From Sanderia malayensis (taxonomy: Eukaryota; Cnidaria; Scyphozoa; Semaeostomeae; Pelagiidae), in NCBI GenBank assembly GCA_013076295.1, contig RQOL01000928.1, positions 1-64,000 of the forward strand: a DNA stretch of 64,000 nt. Reading direction: 5' to 3'. Under the pieces are notes generated by a model. The model searched no databases and was not told the DNA's origin. It saw only the letters and a list, made by a program, of their open reading frames with translations. The position numbers and the translations under genes are program-made. Shown here piece after piece: positions 43,601 to 55,094 of the stretch. Position 1 is the stretch's first letter. The number at the start of each line of letters is the position of its first letter.

Positions 43601-44540
43601 TGCTTTGCCTCGTTTCCAAGTTATGGCTATTTACTTGAAAATTTCTTTGGCCTTAGTACTAAAAATAAAATTCAAGTTTGTGTTGCAGATAGGAGGTTTG
43701 AAAGAAAGCGTTGATAGTACACGGCCTAAGATATAGTACCTGTTTCTAAACGGTGACAAACGTTCAACCTCTTCCTCGCATCGAGACTAAAGTTATAGGA
43801 CATTGAAGTTTATTGACTTCAGTGTGTGAAAATTTAGGCCATCCTCCTGCGCAGAACATGGACCTCGTATGAAGGAGAAAAAAAATATATGTTACACCCA
43901 GTAGGAAGCTTACAATGAAGAACAAATATTCATTGTGTTTTCGGAAACGAGGCCACAAAGAATCATTTTCAAAGTTATAAGGGTTCAGTACAGGAGAAAA
44001 TTGTTGATAATTTAAATAATATTTAAAATCGAGCTTAAGCGATACATCCTGCAAACATTCAGTTTTAATAGGTACTATGAATAGAAATATATGGCTGGTC
44101 TTACTTGTCTGGTCATATTGTCAACGAGGCCAAAGTACTTCATGGTTCAAGTTCTAAGGGCTCAGTATGGGGAAATCCGTAAATTTCGAAAATTTGAAGA
44201 AAAAGTCAAAAAAAGCTACAGACGTTTAGCGCTTTGAAACCTGGAGTACGAGTAGACATGGTAACGGTCTACCTTTTGCTTTATCAAACTTGCAAAAATC
44301 AGAACGAGGCCAGGGTTACATACATTTCAATTTATAAGGCTTAAGTACAGCAAAATATTACTACTTTCACATGAAAATAAAACACTCACCTCAGTAGCTA
44401 AAGTGATGAGTGTCGCAGAGTTTCTTCATCTTGCCAGCACATTGGTGGAACATACTGATTGATTCAATAACGAAAACAAGGCTGAGCTACTCCTGCAGCC
44501 AAAAAATGTATAACCCTTCATCATTGCAAAATGTTAATTA
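43601..44540. repeat. Degenerate ~176-bp tandem repeats
   Basis: AACGAGGCC-like words followed by a TTCAAGTTATAAGG-like word recur near 43775, 43951, 44127, 44303 and 44480, each about 176 bp apart. Units are strongly diverged. Confidence 0.55.
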
Positions 44541-44910
44541 TGGCACACATTGGTAACACGATCATCTCCATCCCTTAGAGGAAAGATATTTCTGCAGGCT
44601 GCTTATGTCACTGAGATAATCTTCTCCTTATTGATAGAGATCGATATCTATAATGATGGCAACCTTTTCCGTCAAACAAATTTATTATGGAATGACCTTG
44701 TAAAGTTCCTCAGCCCTAACAAAACTCACAAGCGAGAAAAAGATGAAGGTACATAAAACAAACATCTTTTATTTTCCAAATTTTCCATATGTCAATTTAT
44801 GAAATGCCCATACAAATTTAAATCGTGTTTCTTTTATCAATCCAATTTTAAAATCAAAAGTCTTCATTTTTATTCAATTATATATTGTGTTTCTTTTTAT
44901 TCATTTCAAT
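44541..44910. other. No recognisable gene
   Basis: A 68-codon frame at 44550-44756 has no motif; the rest is A+T-rich. Confidence 0.4.
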
Positions 44911-45544
44911 TTACTCCCTCTTTGCCTTTTTGTTCTTCTTGCTCTTCTTTGCCTTCTTCTCCTTCTTTTTGGGCACTTCTTCTTCTCCACTCTCTGCATC
45001 TAACGCAGCCACAACATCTTTCACTTTCTGCCCGCCGTTTCTCTTTTTGCCAGATACATTGATCAACTGTACATAATCAGTAATTTTTCCCGTGTCTTTG
45101 AACTTCGGATTGGGAACAGGTGAAACATCAAGCTTCTCTGGAAAAACTGCAAGATTCGACATGAGGAGTTGCCCACCCTTGAAGTTCACTCCCATGCTGA
45201 ACATGGCGGCCCCAACTTCGAAGCTCATTCTCCTTCCTATGGAGACCATGCAAAAACTCAATTCCTTCGATCTCATCCTTCATTTTCTCAACTCGTTTCG
45301 GGGAGATCTGCTTCGTCACAACAACCTTGATGTTTTCTGTCATTGTCTGAGGAAACTCTGACATGGCCACATGGGGCCTTTTCAGCCACTCGCAATTCTT
45401 AGCCCTTAACCTTCTGAAAGCTGTCTCCCTGTCTGGAAATGGCTCTGCGGGACCATATGGTCTCAGAAAATTTTTCGGGAAATTCTGAAAAAAGCTCACC
45501 CCTGATGTCTTATCTGTTGTGGCTTTTGCTGGTGATGATGCCAT
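44911..45544 (-). pseudogene. Family gene P2, frameshifted with a middle deletion
   Basis: The ATG at 45544 follows a splice acceptor (TTCATTCTTTAG, one base before). The protein begins MASSPAKATTDKTSGVSFFQ with NFLRPYGPAEPFPDRE and CEWLKRPHVAMSE, then IEGIEFLHGLHR, matching MEGMEALLALHR of P1. About 30 residues present in P1 are missing and the frame shifts near 45260. The next frame reads GAAMFSMGVNFKGGQLLMSN, then KITDYVQL, KVKDVVAALDAESGEEE and a strongly basic tail (KKKEKKAKKSKKNKKAK) to the stop at 44911. No known domain. It lies about 1.5 kb from the 28S break at 43370. The basic tail suggests a nuclear or nucleolar protein. Confidence 0.6.
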
Positions 45545-46024
45545 ACTAAAGAATGAAACAGGATAAAAATTGGCTCTTTGGGGGGGGGGGAGGTGGCTAA
45601 ATTTCGAAGCCAAACGGGACTACAGGCCTATTACCCAAAATCATGTTGTTCATGCGTAACTTTTCAACAACCTTGCAATATTAAATTTGAACACGTTGCA
45701 GGTCCCGTCTTTAATATCATGTATTAATTTATTTATTACAAAAATGAAATTATGAAAGGTCTCTCTTTCCAATTCTATAAACTGTTTCAAATATGAACTT
45801 CAAATATCAAATTTCAAAAAAATTAAATTTAGAGCAAGACGTTTTTCAATGTAAAATTTGTTTTGCAAATCAACCTTATACTAAAATTGGAGCGGTAAAG
45901 GTGTTGCGCTCAAAGGCTTCCATTCGCGAGTTTTGTCCGGCCGGTTTTCAGAATCTGCCTGCTCTATTTAATTCCAAACCGACTCGGACGTCTTCCCAGT
46001 AACGTGTATATTTGCACAACCTTT
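45545..46024. other. P2 upstream, no gene
   Basis: Contains a run of ten G at 45582-45591 and otherwise A+T-rich sequence. Confidence 0.4.
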
Positions 46025-46542
46025 TTGGTTTTTCGAAATTCGTTTTGGTTTTCGAGATATTTCCAATTTTCTAACTCGAAAATTCTTCGCCCTTTGTTTT
46101 CCCGTAAAGAGGCCTTTCTCTTTCGTGTGAGAGGATGGAGTGCGTGCTGTTCTTTCGCCTTTTGTTTTGCGTGCGGGGGACGTGTCGAGAGCTTTGACGC
46201 GTACTGAAGCTTTTGAATCGAACAAAACGTTTTGTGCTCAGTAACCCCCTGACGAATACGGCGTCTGGATGATGTTATGATTCTGTAAAGATCGATCCTG
46301 CGTTGTTTTGCGTTGCGAAGCCTTTTCGAAACAATGAAACCCTGTTACGTTTCGCACTTATTCGTTTGCGTCCTTTGTTAGCGTGAACTTTGGTTGACAA
46401 GGAAAGTGTGCAATTGATTTTTCATTTTGGAATTTGGGAATTGGGATGGGCAGGCAAGCCGAATGGATTTTTTTCGTTGGATGCCTGTTTTATTTTTGCT
46501 GCCGTTTTACTCGAGATTTCCAACTAAAAGCTTCAGGATTTA

Positions 46543-47690
46543 ACTGGTAAGTGGCTAAGTTGTTTCTGTTTGCCTTTACTAAATTTCTTTGTACCTTCTT
46601 ATCGTGATTTCAATATATTCAGGTCAACTGGTTTATAGAAATTTTTATGCGCTCTAAATTTCTAAATAATTCTTTGCTTTACAAATCTCCACTATATCAA
46701 ATCGAATATTAAACCGATGAATGATCAAGTTCTTCTTTTATAAGAACAGGATTGGATACAACGATGTAACTCATGAATTTCAAAAACAGCAATTTCGGGA
46801 TTTCACTGAACCGAAGGCCTTCAAAGCACGTGGTGCAGTTGTCTAAAAGCTACTTTACCCTCGATTGCCATCAACTGGAATTTTACTTGAATGTTACTCT
46901 TCAGAACTATTACGAGCAGAACTCTACTGGTAAGTGGCTAAGGTGTTTCTATTTCCCTTTACTAAATTTCTTTGCATCCTTTTTATCCTGTTTTCAAGTT
47001 ATTCTGATGGGCTGGTTTATAGAAATTTTTGCCCGCTCTAAATTTCTAAATAATTCTTTGCTTTACAAATCTCCACTATATCAAATCGAATACTAAACCG
47101 ATAAATGACGAGATTCTGTGTTTTTAATAACAGGTTTGGATACAACGATCTAAATCAGAAATTCCAGAAACAGGAATTTCGGGACTTCACTAAACAGAAG
47201 GCGTTCAAAGCACGTGGTGCAGTTGTCTAAAAGCTATTTTGCCCTCCCTTGCCATCAACTGGAATTTTACTTGAATGTTACTCTTCAGAACTGTTACGAG
47301 CAGAACTCTACTGGTAAGTAGATAAGTTCCATCAATTTGCCTTTACTAAACTTCTTTGTATCCTTCTTATCGTGTTTTCAATATATTCTGATGAGCTGGT
47401 TTATAGAAATTTTTACGGGCCATGAATTTCCAAATATTTCTTTGCTTTACAAATCTCCACTATATTAAATCCAATACTTAACCGATGAATGATGAGATTC
47501 AGTGTTTTTAATAACAGGCTTGGATACAACGATCTAAATCACGAATTTCAGAAGCAGCAATTTTAGGATTTCACTCAACCGAAGGCGTTCTAAACCATTG
47601 TTCTAAACACGTGGAGTTGCCTAAAAGCTATTTTGCTGAATTACTATTGCCGACTTGCCATCCGCCTGCTAACATTGTGAATTCATCTTT
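46543..47690 (+). repeat. ~384-bp tandem repeats with exon-intron-like structure, 3 units
   Basis: CTGGTAAGT at 46543, 46926 and 47311. In each unit a GTAAGT donor is followed about 180 bp later by AATAACAG-like acceptor sequence and then an exon-like block with GGATACAACGAT and GCACGTGGTGCAGTTGTCTAA. The third unit is degenerate. Confidence 0.75.
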
Positions 47691-48107
47691 CAAGCACATC
47701 ACTTTCTTTCTGGATCAGATAAACCCTGGAAAGGTTGCTTCAATTCCACTTGGATTCTAAAAGTGCCTGTTACTGAGCGTGATTCGCTATTCAAAACACG
47801 AAAGTTGTGGATTTTGGCCTGTGAAAGATGTGAGTAAATTGTTTAAGAACTCTCATGATCTGCTGTATTTAAAAGCCCTTTTATTTAATCATATTCGACT
47901 GGTACCTGGGTGTTTAGGAGCATTCAACTTCGGGGCCTCTTTAAAATTTTCATAATGGCCTTTCGTATTGCTTTCATGGAAATCGTGTAGTTATAAACAT
48001 GCGTTATTGAGTGCCAACTGGTGTATTAAAATTGCATATTCTTTTATCGAAATCTCGAATGAAGTTGATAAATTCAGTCCGAATCTGCTTTCTCATATTA
48101 TGCCCTC

Positions 48108-48560
48108 ACAAATCTGATCCTTTGTTCACAAAGTTTCTCTGCATGGGGTTCGAGTTGAGGCGTTTCTGCCACACTGGCTAAAATAGTTGCTGAAATTTGT
48201 GCATCGTTAAAAACATGGACCCGGAATAAATTGGAATGGCAATCGGGGCTCGGGATTACATGCACCGTGTGCTCGGGAGAGATTTGATCTGTATTTTTTA
48301 AATTGTTTATTCTTTAATCAAAATCTCGAATCCAGTGGATCAATTCATTCGCAATGGTTTTCTGATATTAGTCGCAAACCTGATCTATTGTTCACGGAGC
48401 TTCTTCTCTGCGTGGGTTTTGAGTTGAGGTGTTTCTGCCACGCGGAATAAAGTGCCGGATTTCTCGCATCAGGGGAAAACATGGACCTGGAACAACCCGG
48501 AATGGAAACCGGGGCTCGGGGGTTCCATGGACTATGTATTTGGGGAATGGATGGAACTAA
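48108..48560 (+). repeat. ~258-bp direct repeat, 2 copies
   Basis: Both copies share TTGTTCAC, GAGTTGAGG, GTTTCTGCCAC, ACATGGACC and CGGGGCTCGGG in order; the second starts about 258 bp after the first. Confidence 0.65.
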
Positions 48561-48609
48561 TAAAACTTGCATAATTTCAACTGAAAGTAGATTACTTTGC
48601 GCATCCATC

Positions 48610-49085
48610 CCACTTTTTTGACGATCGCTGTCCCACTTAGGTCGAAAGCCAAAGCAACAGAAACCCACCCCAATTTTTGTTGAAGATCACTGTTCCGCTC
48701 AAGTCGAAGGCCAAAACAACAGAAACCCACCCGAATCTTTGTTGAAGATCACTGTCCCGCTCAGATTGAAGGCCAAAACAACAGAAACCCACCCCAATTT
48801 TTGTTGAAGATGACTGTCCCACTCAGACCGAAGGCCAAAACAACAGAAACTCACCCCAATTTTTGTTGAAGATGACTGTCCCACTCAGACCGAAGGCCAA
48901 AACAACATAACCCAACCCCACTTTTGTTGAACATCACTGTCCCACTCAGATGGAAGGCCAAAACAACAGAAGCCCACACCACTTTTCTTGAAAATCGCAG
49001 TTCCACTCAGATCGAAGGCCAAAACAACTGAAACCCACCCCACTTTTTTTGAAGATCGCTGTTCCACTCACATCGAAGGCCAACA
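48610..49085 (+). repeat. 62-bp minisatellite at the Helitron 3' end, about 8 units
   Basis: GGCCAAAACAAC at 48709, 48770, 48833, 48895, 48955 and 49017 gives a 60-63 bp period. Open frames across it on the minus strand follow the repeat. Confidence 0.9.
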
Positions 49086-49097
49086 TACTAGGGAGGT

Positions 49098-49125
49098 GGC
49101 GCGCGAAGCGCGCCAGCCTTCCTAG
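49098..49125 (+). terminator. Helitron 3' terminal hairpin and CTAG
   Basis: A 7-bp G+C stem with GAA loop, then AGCCTTC and CTAG. In Helitrons this structure stops rolling-circle transfer. It is embedded in a wider imperfect palindrome from CTAGGGAGG (49088) to CTTCCTAG. Confidence 0.65.
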
Positions 49126-50258
49126 TCTACCTTATATAATATCTGAGCGGTCGCGGAAGCTGCAGTCAAAGGTTGTTGACCCTCCAGCCTTTTCCTGCTT
49201 TTTGTGTTCTTTTTCGAAAACGCTTCGATTTCTTCCCCTTCCAGTTGGAGAAGCCTAGAAATTATTTCTTTTTGGCAAATGCGTTTTCGTTTTTTAGATT
49301 TTTACACTTTTCTACCTCGAAAATCCTTCCGCCCATTGTATTTGTGTCACTAGTGCTTCGTGTGCTCTGTCAGATACTGCAGTGCCTCTGCTTTTGTTTT
49401 GCGTGCGAGGGGGACATGTCCCGAGCTTCCTCCCGTACTAAAGCATTGAGTCGAACCAAACGTCTTATGCCATGCTACCCCCTGACAATTATTAGGACTG
49501 GAATGATGTCGTCTTTCTGGAAAGATCTATTCGTGCGTTGTTTTGCTTTGCTAAGCCTTTTCGAAACAATGAATCCATGTTGCGTTTGACACTAATCCCA
49601 TCGCGTCTTTTGTTACTCTGTCCTTTGATTGACGAGGAAGTTGCTTCCTTACTTCGGAATGCTTTTTGTTTTGCTGTTTTTCTGCTTCGACAAGGAGTAG
49701 TTTGATTTTTATTTTTGTGCATCCGACACGAAATTTTTTACTGTCACGACCATCGCCTTATTGCCGTCGTTGTTTCACGAATTTTCTTCCAACAGTTCCT
49801 ACTGTTTCGCCATAAGTCTGGTAAGTGCATTTGCTTTGCTTTCGACAGTGTCCTTCGCTTATAGCTGCTCACAACATTCCCATGATGTGTAATTTCTATT
49901 CTGGAATGGAACGTGCAATTTTTCATGACTTTCCCATTCTACGAGATTTTTATTGCTGAGAGTGCTTTTTCGCATTCCATGTTAACTTCGATTGCAAATC
50001 TGAAAATTTATTGCTACAGGTATGTGTGTTTTCAACGATTTCTTTTTCCTTCCACCGATTTGTTCTGCATTTCAAAGAATTTCTCTTATTTTACGTGAAA
50101 TGCTTACGTCATTTCCTATTCTTTGCAGATACATTTGTTGGCGCCGGATTTATTTTATACTTCTATTGCGATTTATTCATTTACTGTATTCACCACTGTC
50201 ACATTTGTACATATCTACACATCTACATATATTTTTCTTCTTTTCTATCGCCGTACAA

Positions 50259-50928
50259 ATGCCACGATCGAATGTCAATTGACGTCTCCGACAACAGAAG
50301 GGCTATGAAAGGGCTCGCCGACAACCACAGCCTGAAACCGTTGCAACACCAGCAACAGAACAACCAGAGGCTGCTCCCCTCGAAGAGATGCTGCAATTGC
50401 AGTTACAGTTACAGCAGCAACAGGCTCAGCAACAAGCAATACCAACATTGCAACCGCAACTAGGCGCTCAGTTTTTCCCCCTACCTTTCCCAGTAGGGGG
50501 CGAAGCATTGCAAACCGGGATGGCACCTCTGCTACAGCTACAACAGATGCAACTGGTACAATTCCTCCCGCATGCAAATCCTCCCGCAAACAACACTGAT
50601 CTTCACCACATCGCACCGATGAACAACACTTGTCCACATTGTGGTGCAAAGTATTTCAAGGAGGAGCAGAACACCAGAAACAAGTACACAAAGTGCTGTC
50701 GCGAGGGAGCTGTCACACTACCCCAAATACAGCCAACACGTGCAGCATTGATGTCTCTATTCCTTGGTGATACGCAAGAAACACAAAGAGAGTCGAAAGA
50801 TTTTCCTTCCAAATTTCGCCAATACAATGCCACCATGGCAATGGCATCCTGGACAGCAAACATACCGTAACTTCACGGCAGGGGGCCACCCGTGATAACA
50901 ATACACGGCAGTGCATATCACAGAACAG
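50259..50928 (+). pseudogene. Helitron H2 Rep-helicase exon 1 (zinc-binding N-terminus)
   Basis: The ATG at 50259 gives MPRSNVN and a TGA at 50280. The same frame continues through a Gln-rich stretch to the Helitron N-terminal zinc finger CPHCGAKYFKEEQ with CCREGAVTLP, then FPSKFRQYNATMAMASW. A TAA at 50868-50870 interrupts before GRGPPVITIHGSAYHR. The exon ends at a donor GTATTT (50929). Helitron proteins typically have these parts in this order. Confidence 0.8.
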
Positions 50929-51031
50929 GTATTTGCACATTCTGTTCCCACTTCTTTTACTTATTCTCCTCTTTACACAATAATATATCGATTTTTCAAC
51001 ATTTCAATATTGCACCAACGGTTTTTATCAG

Positions 51032-52449
51032 CTGCGCCGCTTTTCCCTTCAGCCCACCTTCACCAGTTGCAAGGACATCAACCGAAATACGCAGAGCTCT
51101 ACATCATGGATACAGCTGAAGCTCTCGAGCACAGAGCCAACAACCCCACCAACAGGGATCTCAACAAAGACACTATTAAGAAGCTCCAAGACGAACTTCT
51201 TGCATGCTCGGGAATACAAGAACATAGGCAACATACTGCAACAACAACAGCAACAGGCAACTGCAGCAAACGAGCCTATTCCCACATTCGACATGATTAT
51301 CACGTCAAGAGCTGACGAGGATCACAGGTACCACAGTCCAGCAGCAGCAGAAATAGCAGCAATCTACAGCATAAAGGACGGTGCCGCACCAGATCCAAAT
51401 GACAGAATCATCCACATCCAGAGATATGACGGCTACCTGATTGACACCAAAGCAACCAATCCAGCAGCCGACCCACTCACATATCCACTGCTGTTTCCAT
51501 TCGGCGAACACGATTGGGGTACAGCAATCACAAAACTGCCAGCAGTCCATACACAAATCCCCGCTGACCAACCCGAACGCCGCCAGACCAGAGTGACAGC
51601 CAGCCAATTCTACACATACAGAATCCAAGTCCGAGAACATTTCTCAGCCCTTCACCTCTCAAGACTGCTCTTTCAACAGTACTTGATTGATGCATTCACC
51701 AAGGTAGAAGGCAGCGATCTCACTTACATCAGAACACATCAGAAAAATCTGAGAGTTGAGTCGTACAAAGGACTGATGGATCACCTCTACAGACGAGCTG
51801 AACACCAAAATCTACTCGATCAAGCCCACAATCCGGCCACCGCACACCACATCAATGTTGGACGAGTCATCATCTTACCGTCCTCATTTACAGGCAGTCA
51901 GCGAAGCATGCAACAAAATTACCAAGACGCCATGACCATTGTCAGAAAGCACGGCAAGCCAGACATATTCCTCACATTCACAGCAAATCCAAGCTGGCAA
52001 GAAATCTTGGAAAATTTGCTACCAAACCAGAAGCCGCAAAACCGACCAGACATCGTCACATGGGTCTTCAACTTGAAATTCAAAGAACTGCTCTGTGACA
52101 TCCTGGATCTCAACTTCTTTGGCAAAGTCATCACATACGTCTACACGGTAGAATTTCGAAAACGTGGACGGCCGCACACTCATATTATCCTATCTCTCGC
52201 CGAACAAGACAAACCACGCACACAAGAGCATATTGATCGCATCATATCGGCAGAGATACCAGACCAGAACACCCACACCCGTGAGCACCACATCGTCAAG
52301 AAACACATGATGCACGGGCCGTGTGGAATTCTCAGTCCGTCGTGCATTTGCATGCAAGATGGGAAATGCACAAAGAAATTCCTGAAAGAAAGATCTCGCA
52401 CAGCAAACAGAACTCAATGTCAATGGCCACCCACTGTACAGAAGACGAG
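51032..52449 (+). pseudogene. Helitron H2 exon 2 (Rep HUH endonuclease)
   Basis: After the acceptor TTTTTATCAG the exon reads PKYAELYIMDTAEALEHR; a one-base shift near 51200 leads to the long frame with HAREYKNIGNIL. It includes DIFLTFTANPSW (about 51965), and VEFRKRGRPHTHIILSL with the HUH motif HTH at 52174-52182, which binds the metal for DNA nicking. It ends at a donor GTATGT (52450). The phase does not fit exon 3 exactly, so a further small indel is likely. Confidence 0.85.
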
Positions 52450-52538
52450 GTATGTTAACATTTCTTGCACTTCACACTTATAAGTTACATTATCAAATTT
52501 CAATGAAATGCAAACAATGACCACACTCTTTCTCGCAG

Positions 52539-54600
52539 GCAAAACAACTGCTGAACTCCAACAGCACAGAGTTAACAACTCTTGGGTTGTGCCACACAAC
52601 ATCACACTGCTTCTGAAGTTTGACTGTCACATCAACACAGAAGTATGCACAACTATCAAAAGTGTCAAGTACATCTTCAAGTACATCCGCAAAGGCAATG
52701 ACATGGCGCAGGTTGAAATCAGAGAAGGTCACCAAGAACCAGACGCACACCACGACATTGTCCATGATGAGATACGTCAGTACCTTAACTCCAGATACGT
52801 CGGCCCACACCAAGCCATGTACAAAGTCATGCAATATGAATTGTACGACCAGAGTCACACAATCGTCCGACTTGCAATTCACCTGCCAGACCAACACACC
52901 GTTTACTTCACAGACCCAGACCAGGCTGCACACAGAAACAACGACAGCATGCTCATGGCTTACTTCACCCTCAACCAGAGGGAACAGAATGCTCACCAGT
53001 ACTTATACAAAGACATACCAGAGCACTACACTTTCAAAAATCCACCAACAGTGGCAGCAATGCAAGCGCCGACCACCCAAAGGTGTAATCGGCAGAATAT
53101 ACAATGTTCTACCATCAGATGCTGAAAGATTCGCCCTCAGATTGATATTGCTGCACAGAAAAGGAGCAACCTCCTTCGAAGGCATTCGAACAGTTGACGG
53201 AGTCACTCACGACACGTTCAAAAATGCAGCAAGAGCAATGTCACTCTTGGAAGACGATGCAGAGCACAGACGTTGCTTACAAGATGCAGCTATCATAAAC
53301 ATGCCTGCACACATGAGAAAATTGTTTGGAACACTCATCCTGTTTCCAACTCCCAGCGACATCAATGCTCTCTTCACAGAATTCCAAGAAGACATGGCAG
53401 ACGATTATGTCAGACACGATCAGCTGCAGGATTGCAACACAACATTCCAGCGGCAACACATCCACATGTGCCTGGCAGACATCCAGAACAACCTACACAT
53501 TCACGGAAAATCCCTCCAGGATTTCCCCGAAATGCCCCAGCTACCTGCCAACTATCCTCAGCCACAACAAGCAGATGACGAAATCAATATCGAACAAGAA
53601 CGAGAGCAAGGACAACAAATTCTCGAGCAACTCAACCCAGAACAACTGCACATACACAACACAGTTGTCCACGCCAACGAGACACACTCAACAGACAATT
53701 GTTTCTTTCTCGACGGTCCAGCAGGAACTGGCAAAACCTTCCTGTACAACACATTGGTACACAATCTGCAAGCTTCCGGACACAAACTCAAATGCGTAGC
53801 ATACTCCGGCATTGCAGCAACACTACTCATTCACGGTAGAACAGCACACTCAACATTTCAAATACCAATTCCTCTGCTCGACACTTCCACTTGCAACGTC
53901 AAAGCTCAAAGTCTCCGAGCACAAAAACTGCGAGACACAACACTATTCGTTTGGGACGAAGCTTCCATGATTCTAGCAACAGCACTCAAAGCAGTTGACC
54001 GTCTACTCAGAGACATCACAAAAGTCCACAAACCTTTCGGCGGCAAATATTCTTCCTTGGCGGTGACTTCAGACAAGTACTGCCAGTCATCAAGAAAGCA
54101 GGCAGAGAACGAGTGGTACAAGAATGCCTCAAGTCACGAAAAGCGAGGATCTGTGGTCTCATTTCCAACAATTCAGACTCATTACAAACATGAGAGCTGT
54201 TCAAGAGGAGACTTACCAAGCATTCTCAGACTGGCTTCTCCGAATAGGCAACGGAGTAGAACCTCACGATGATCAACATGAGATCAACCTTCCATAACAA
54301 ATCTGCATCAAATCTCTTGAAGATCTTATGAACTCAATCTATCCTCAACCTGAATGAGCAGATGCACACCTCTTACTGGATCCCAACACCATGTCCAACC
54401 TTTGTTGCTTGACACCAAAGAATGAGTTCTCACATCACATCAATGAACTCATTCTACAAAGACTTCCAACACCCCGGAAACAGTACCTCAGTGTTGACAC
54501 AGTCCAAACAGATGATGCACAAGAGGCCGCAGCATATCCCGTGGAGTTTCTCAACGCACAGACTCCCGGTGAAATGCCTCTTCACTCACTACAATTGAAG
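52539..54600 (+). pseudogene. Helitron H2 exon 3 (Rep tyrosines, helicase N-half)
   Basis: It begins after TTTCTCGCAG and reads NNSWVVPHNITLLLKFD and VKYIFKYIRKGND, with the paired catalytic Tyr of Rep. A frameshift near 53060 leads to the PIF1-like helicase: Walker A DGPAGTGKTFLYNTL (about 53712), TAHSTFQIPI, Walker B FVWDEASM (about 53948) and GGDFRQVLPVI (after a shift near 54045). Another shift follows near 54170 (RLITNMRAVQEE), and a TGA at 54355-54357 precedes NEFSHHINELIL. It ends MPLHSLQLK at a donor (54601). Confidence 0.85.
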
Positions 54601-54680
54601 GTATCCACACTATATTTCAACAGCCCCTTTAAATTTCCCTTGCTTACTCTCCTACCTCACTCAATCTCAATCTTTTACAG

Positions 54681-55094
54681 CTAGGAGCTACAATCATTTT
54701 ACTGAGAAACATCAACCCAGCAAAAGGACTATGCAACGGAACACGATTAATAGTCAGAGATCTCAAACGACACATCATAACCGCAGAGATCATCACAACA
54801 CAGAACAAAGGCCAGTACGTTACGCTTCCACGCATTACTATGACCTGCCAAGATTCATCATTGCCAATTTCCATGACAAGAAAACAATTTCCAGTCGGAC
54901 TTGCTTACTGTCTCACCATCAACAAAGCACTAGGACAATCCTTGAAACAAGTAGGTATTTACTTGCCACAACCAGTTTTTGCTCACTGACAACTCTATGT
55001 TGCTATATCTAGAGCCAAATCATTCTCCGGACTCAAGGTATTCACACCAAGCAATAACAAAACAAAAAACATTGTCTACAAGGAAGTCCTCTAA
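54681..55094 (+). pseudogene. Helitron H2 exon 4 (helicase C-terminus)
   Basis: After the acceptor CTTTTACAG it reads LGATIILLRNINPAKGLCNG and LAYCLTINKALGQSLK, then a TGA at 54987-54989 followed by QLYVAISRAKSFSGLKV and the stop at 55092-55094. The 80-bp intron before it keeps the frame. These are the last helicase motifs of the family. Confidence 0.85.

Larger units (their letters stand above)
46025..49125 (+). mobile_element. Non-autonomous Helitron (H1), approximate 5' boundary
   Basis: Its first 500 bp match the 5' region of the Helitron at 49126: GTTTTGCGTGCG (about 46162 and 49395), CCCCCTGACGAAT/ACAAT, AAGCCTTTTCGAAACAATGA, and a splice donor CTG-GTAAGTG at 46543 and 49833. Its 3' end is the hairpin GGCGCGC-GAA-GCGCGCC (49098-49114) followed 7 bp later by CTAG (49122-49125), the canonical Helitron terminus. 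Inside are only tandem repeats. The 5' end is placed only where similarity starts. Confidence 0.6.
49126..55094 (+). mobile_element. Autonomous-type Helitron (H2), decayed; 3' end not located
   Basis: It starts TCTACC directly after the CTAG of H1, as Helitron 5' ends start with TC. About 1.1 kb of leader with a conserved splice donor (49834) precedes the Rep-helicase gene at 50259-55094. No hairpin plus CTRR was found after the gene; a 9-bp stem (CCATGTTCC/GGAACATGG) near 55537-55568 is not followed by CTRR. Confidence 0.75.

Noticed and set aside
48345..49067. Minus-strand frames with GFCCFGLRS repeats
   Set aside because: Translation of the 62-bp minisatellite at the Helitron 3' end.
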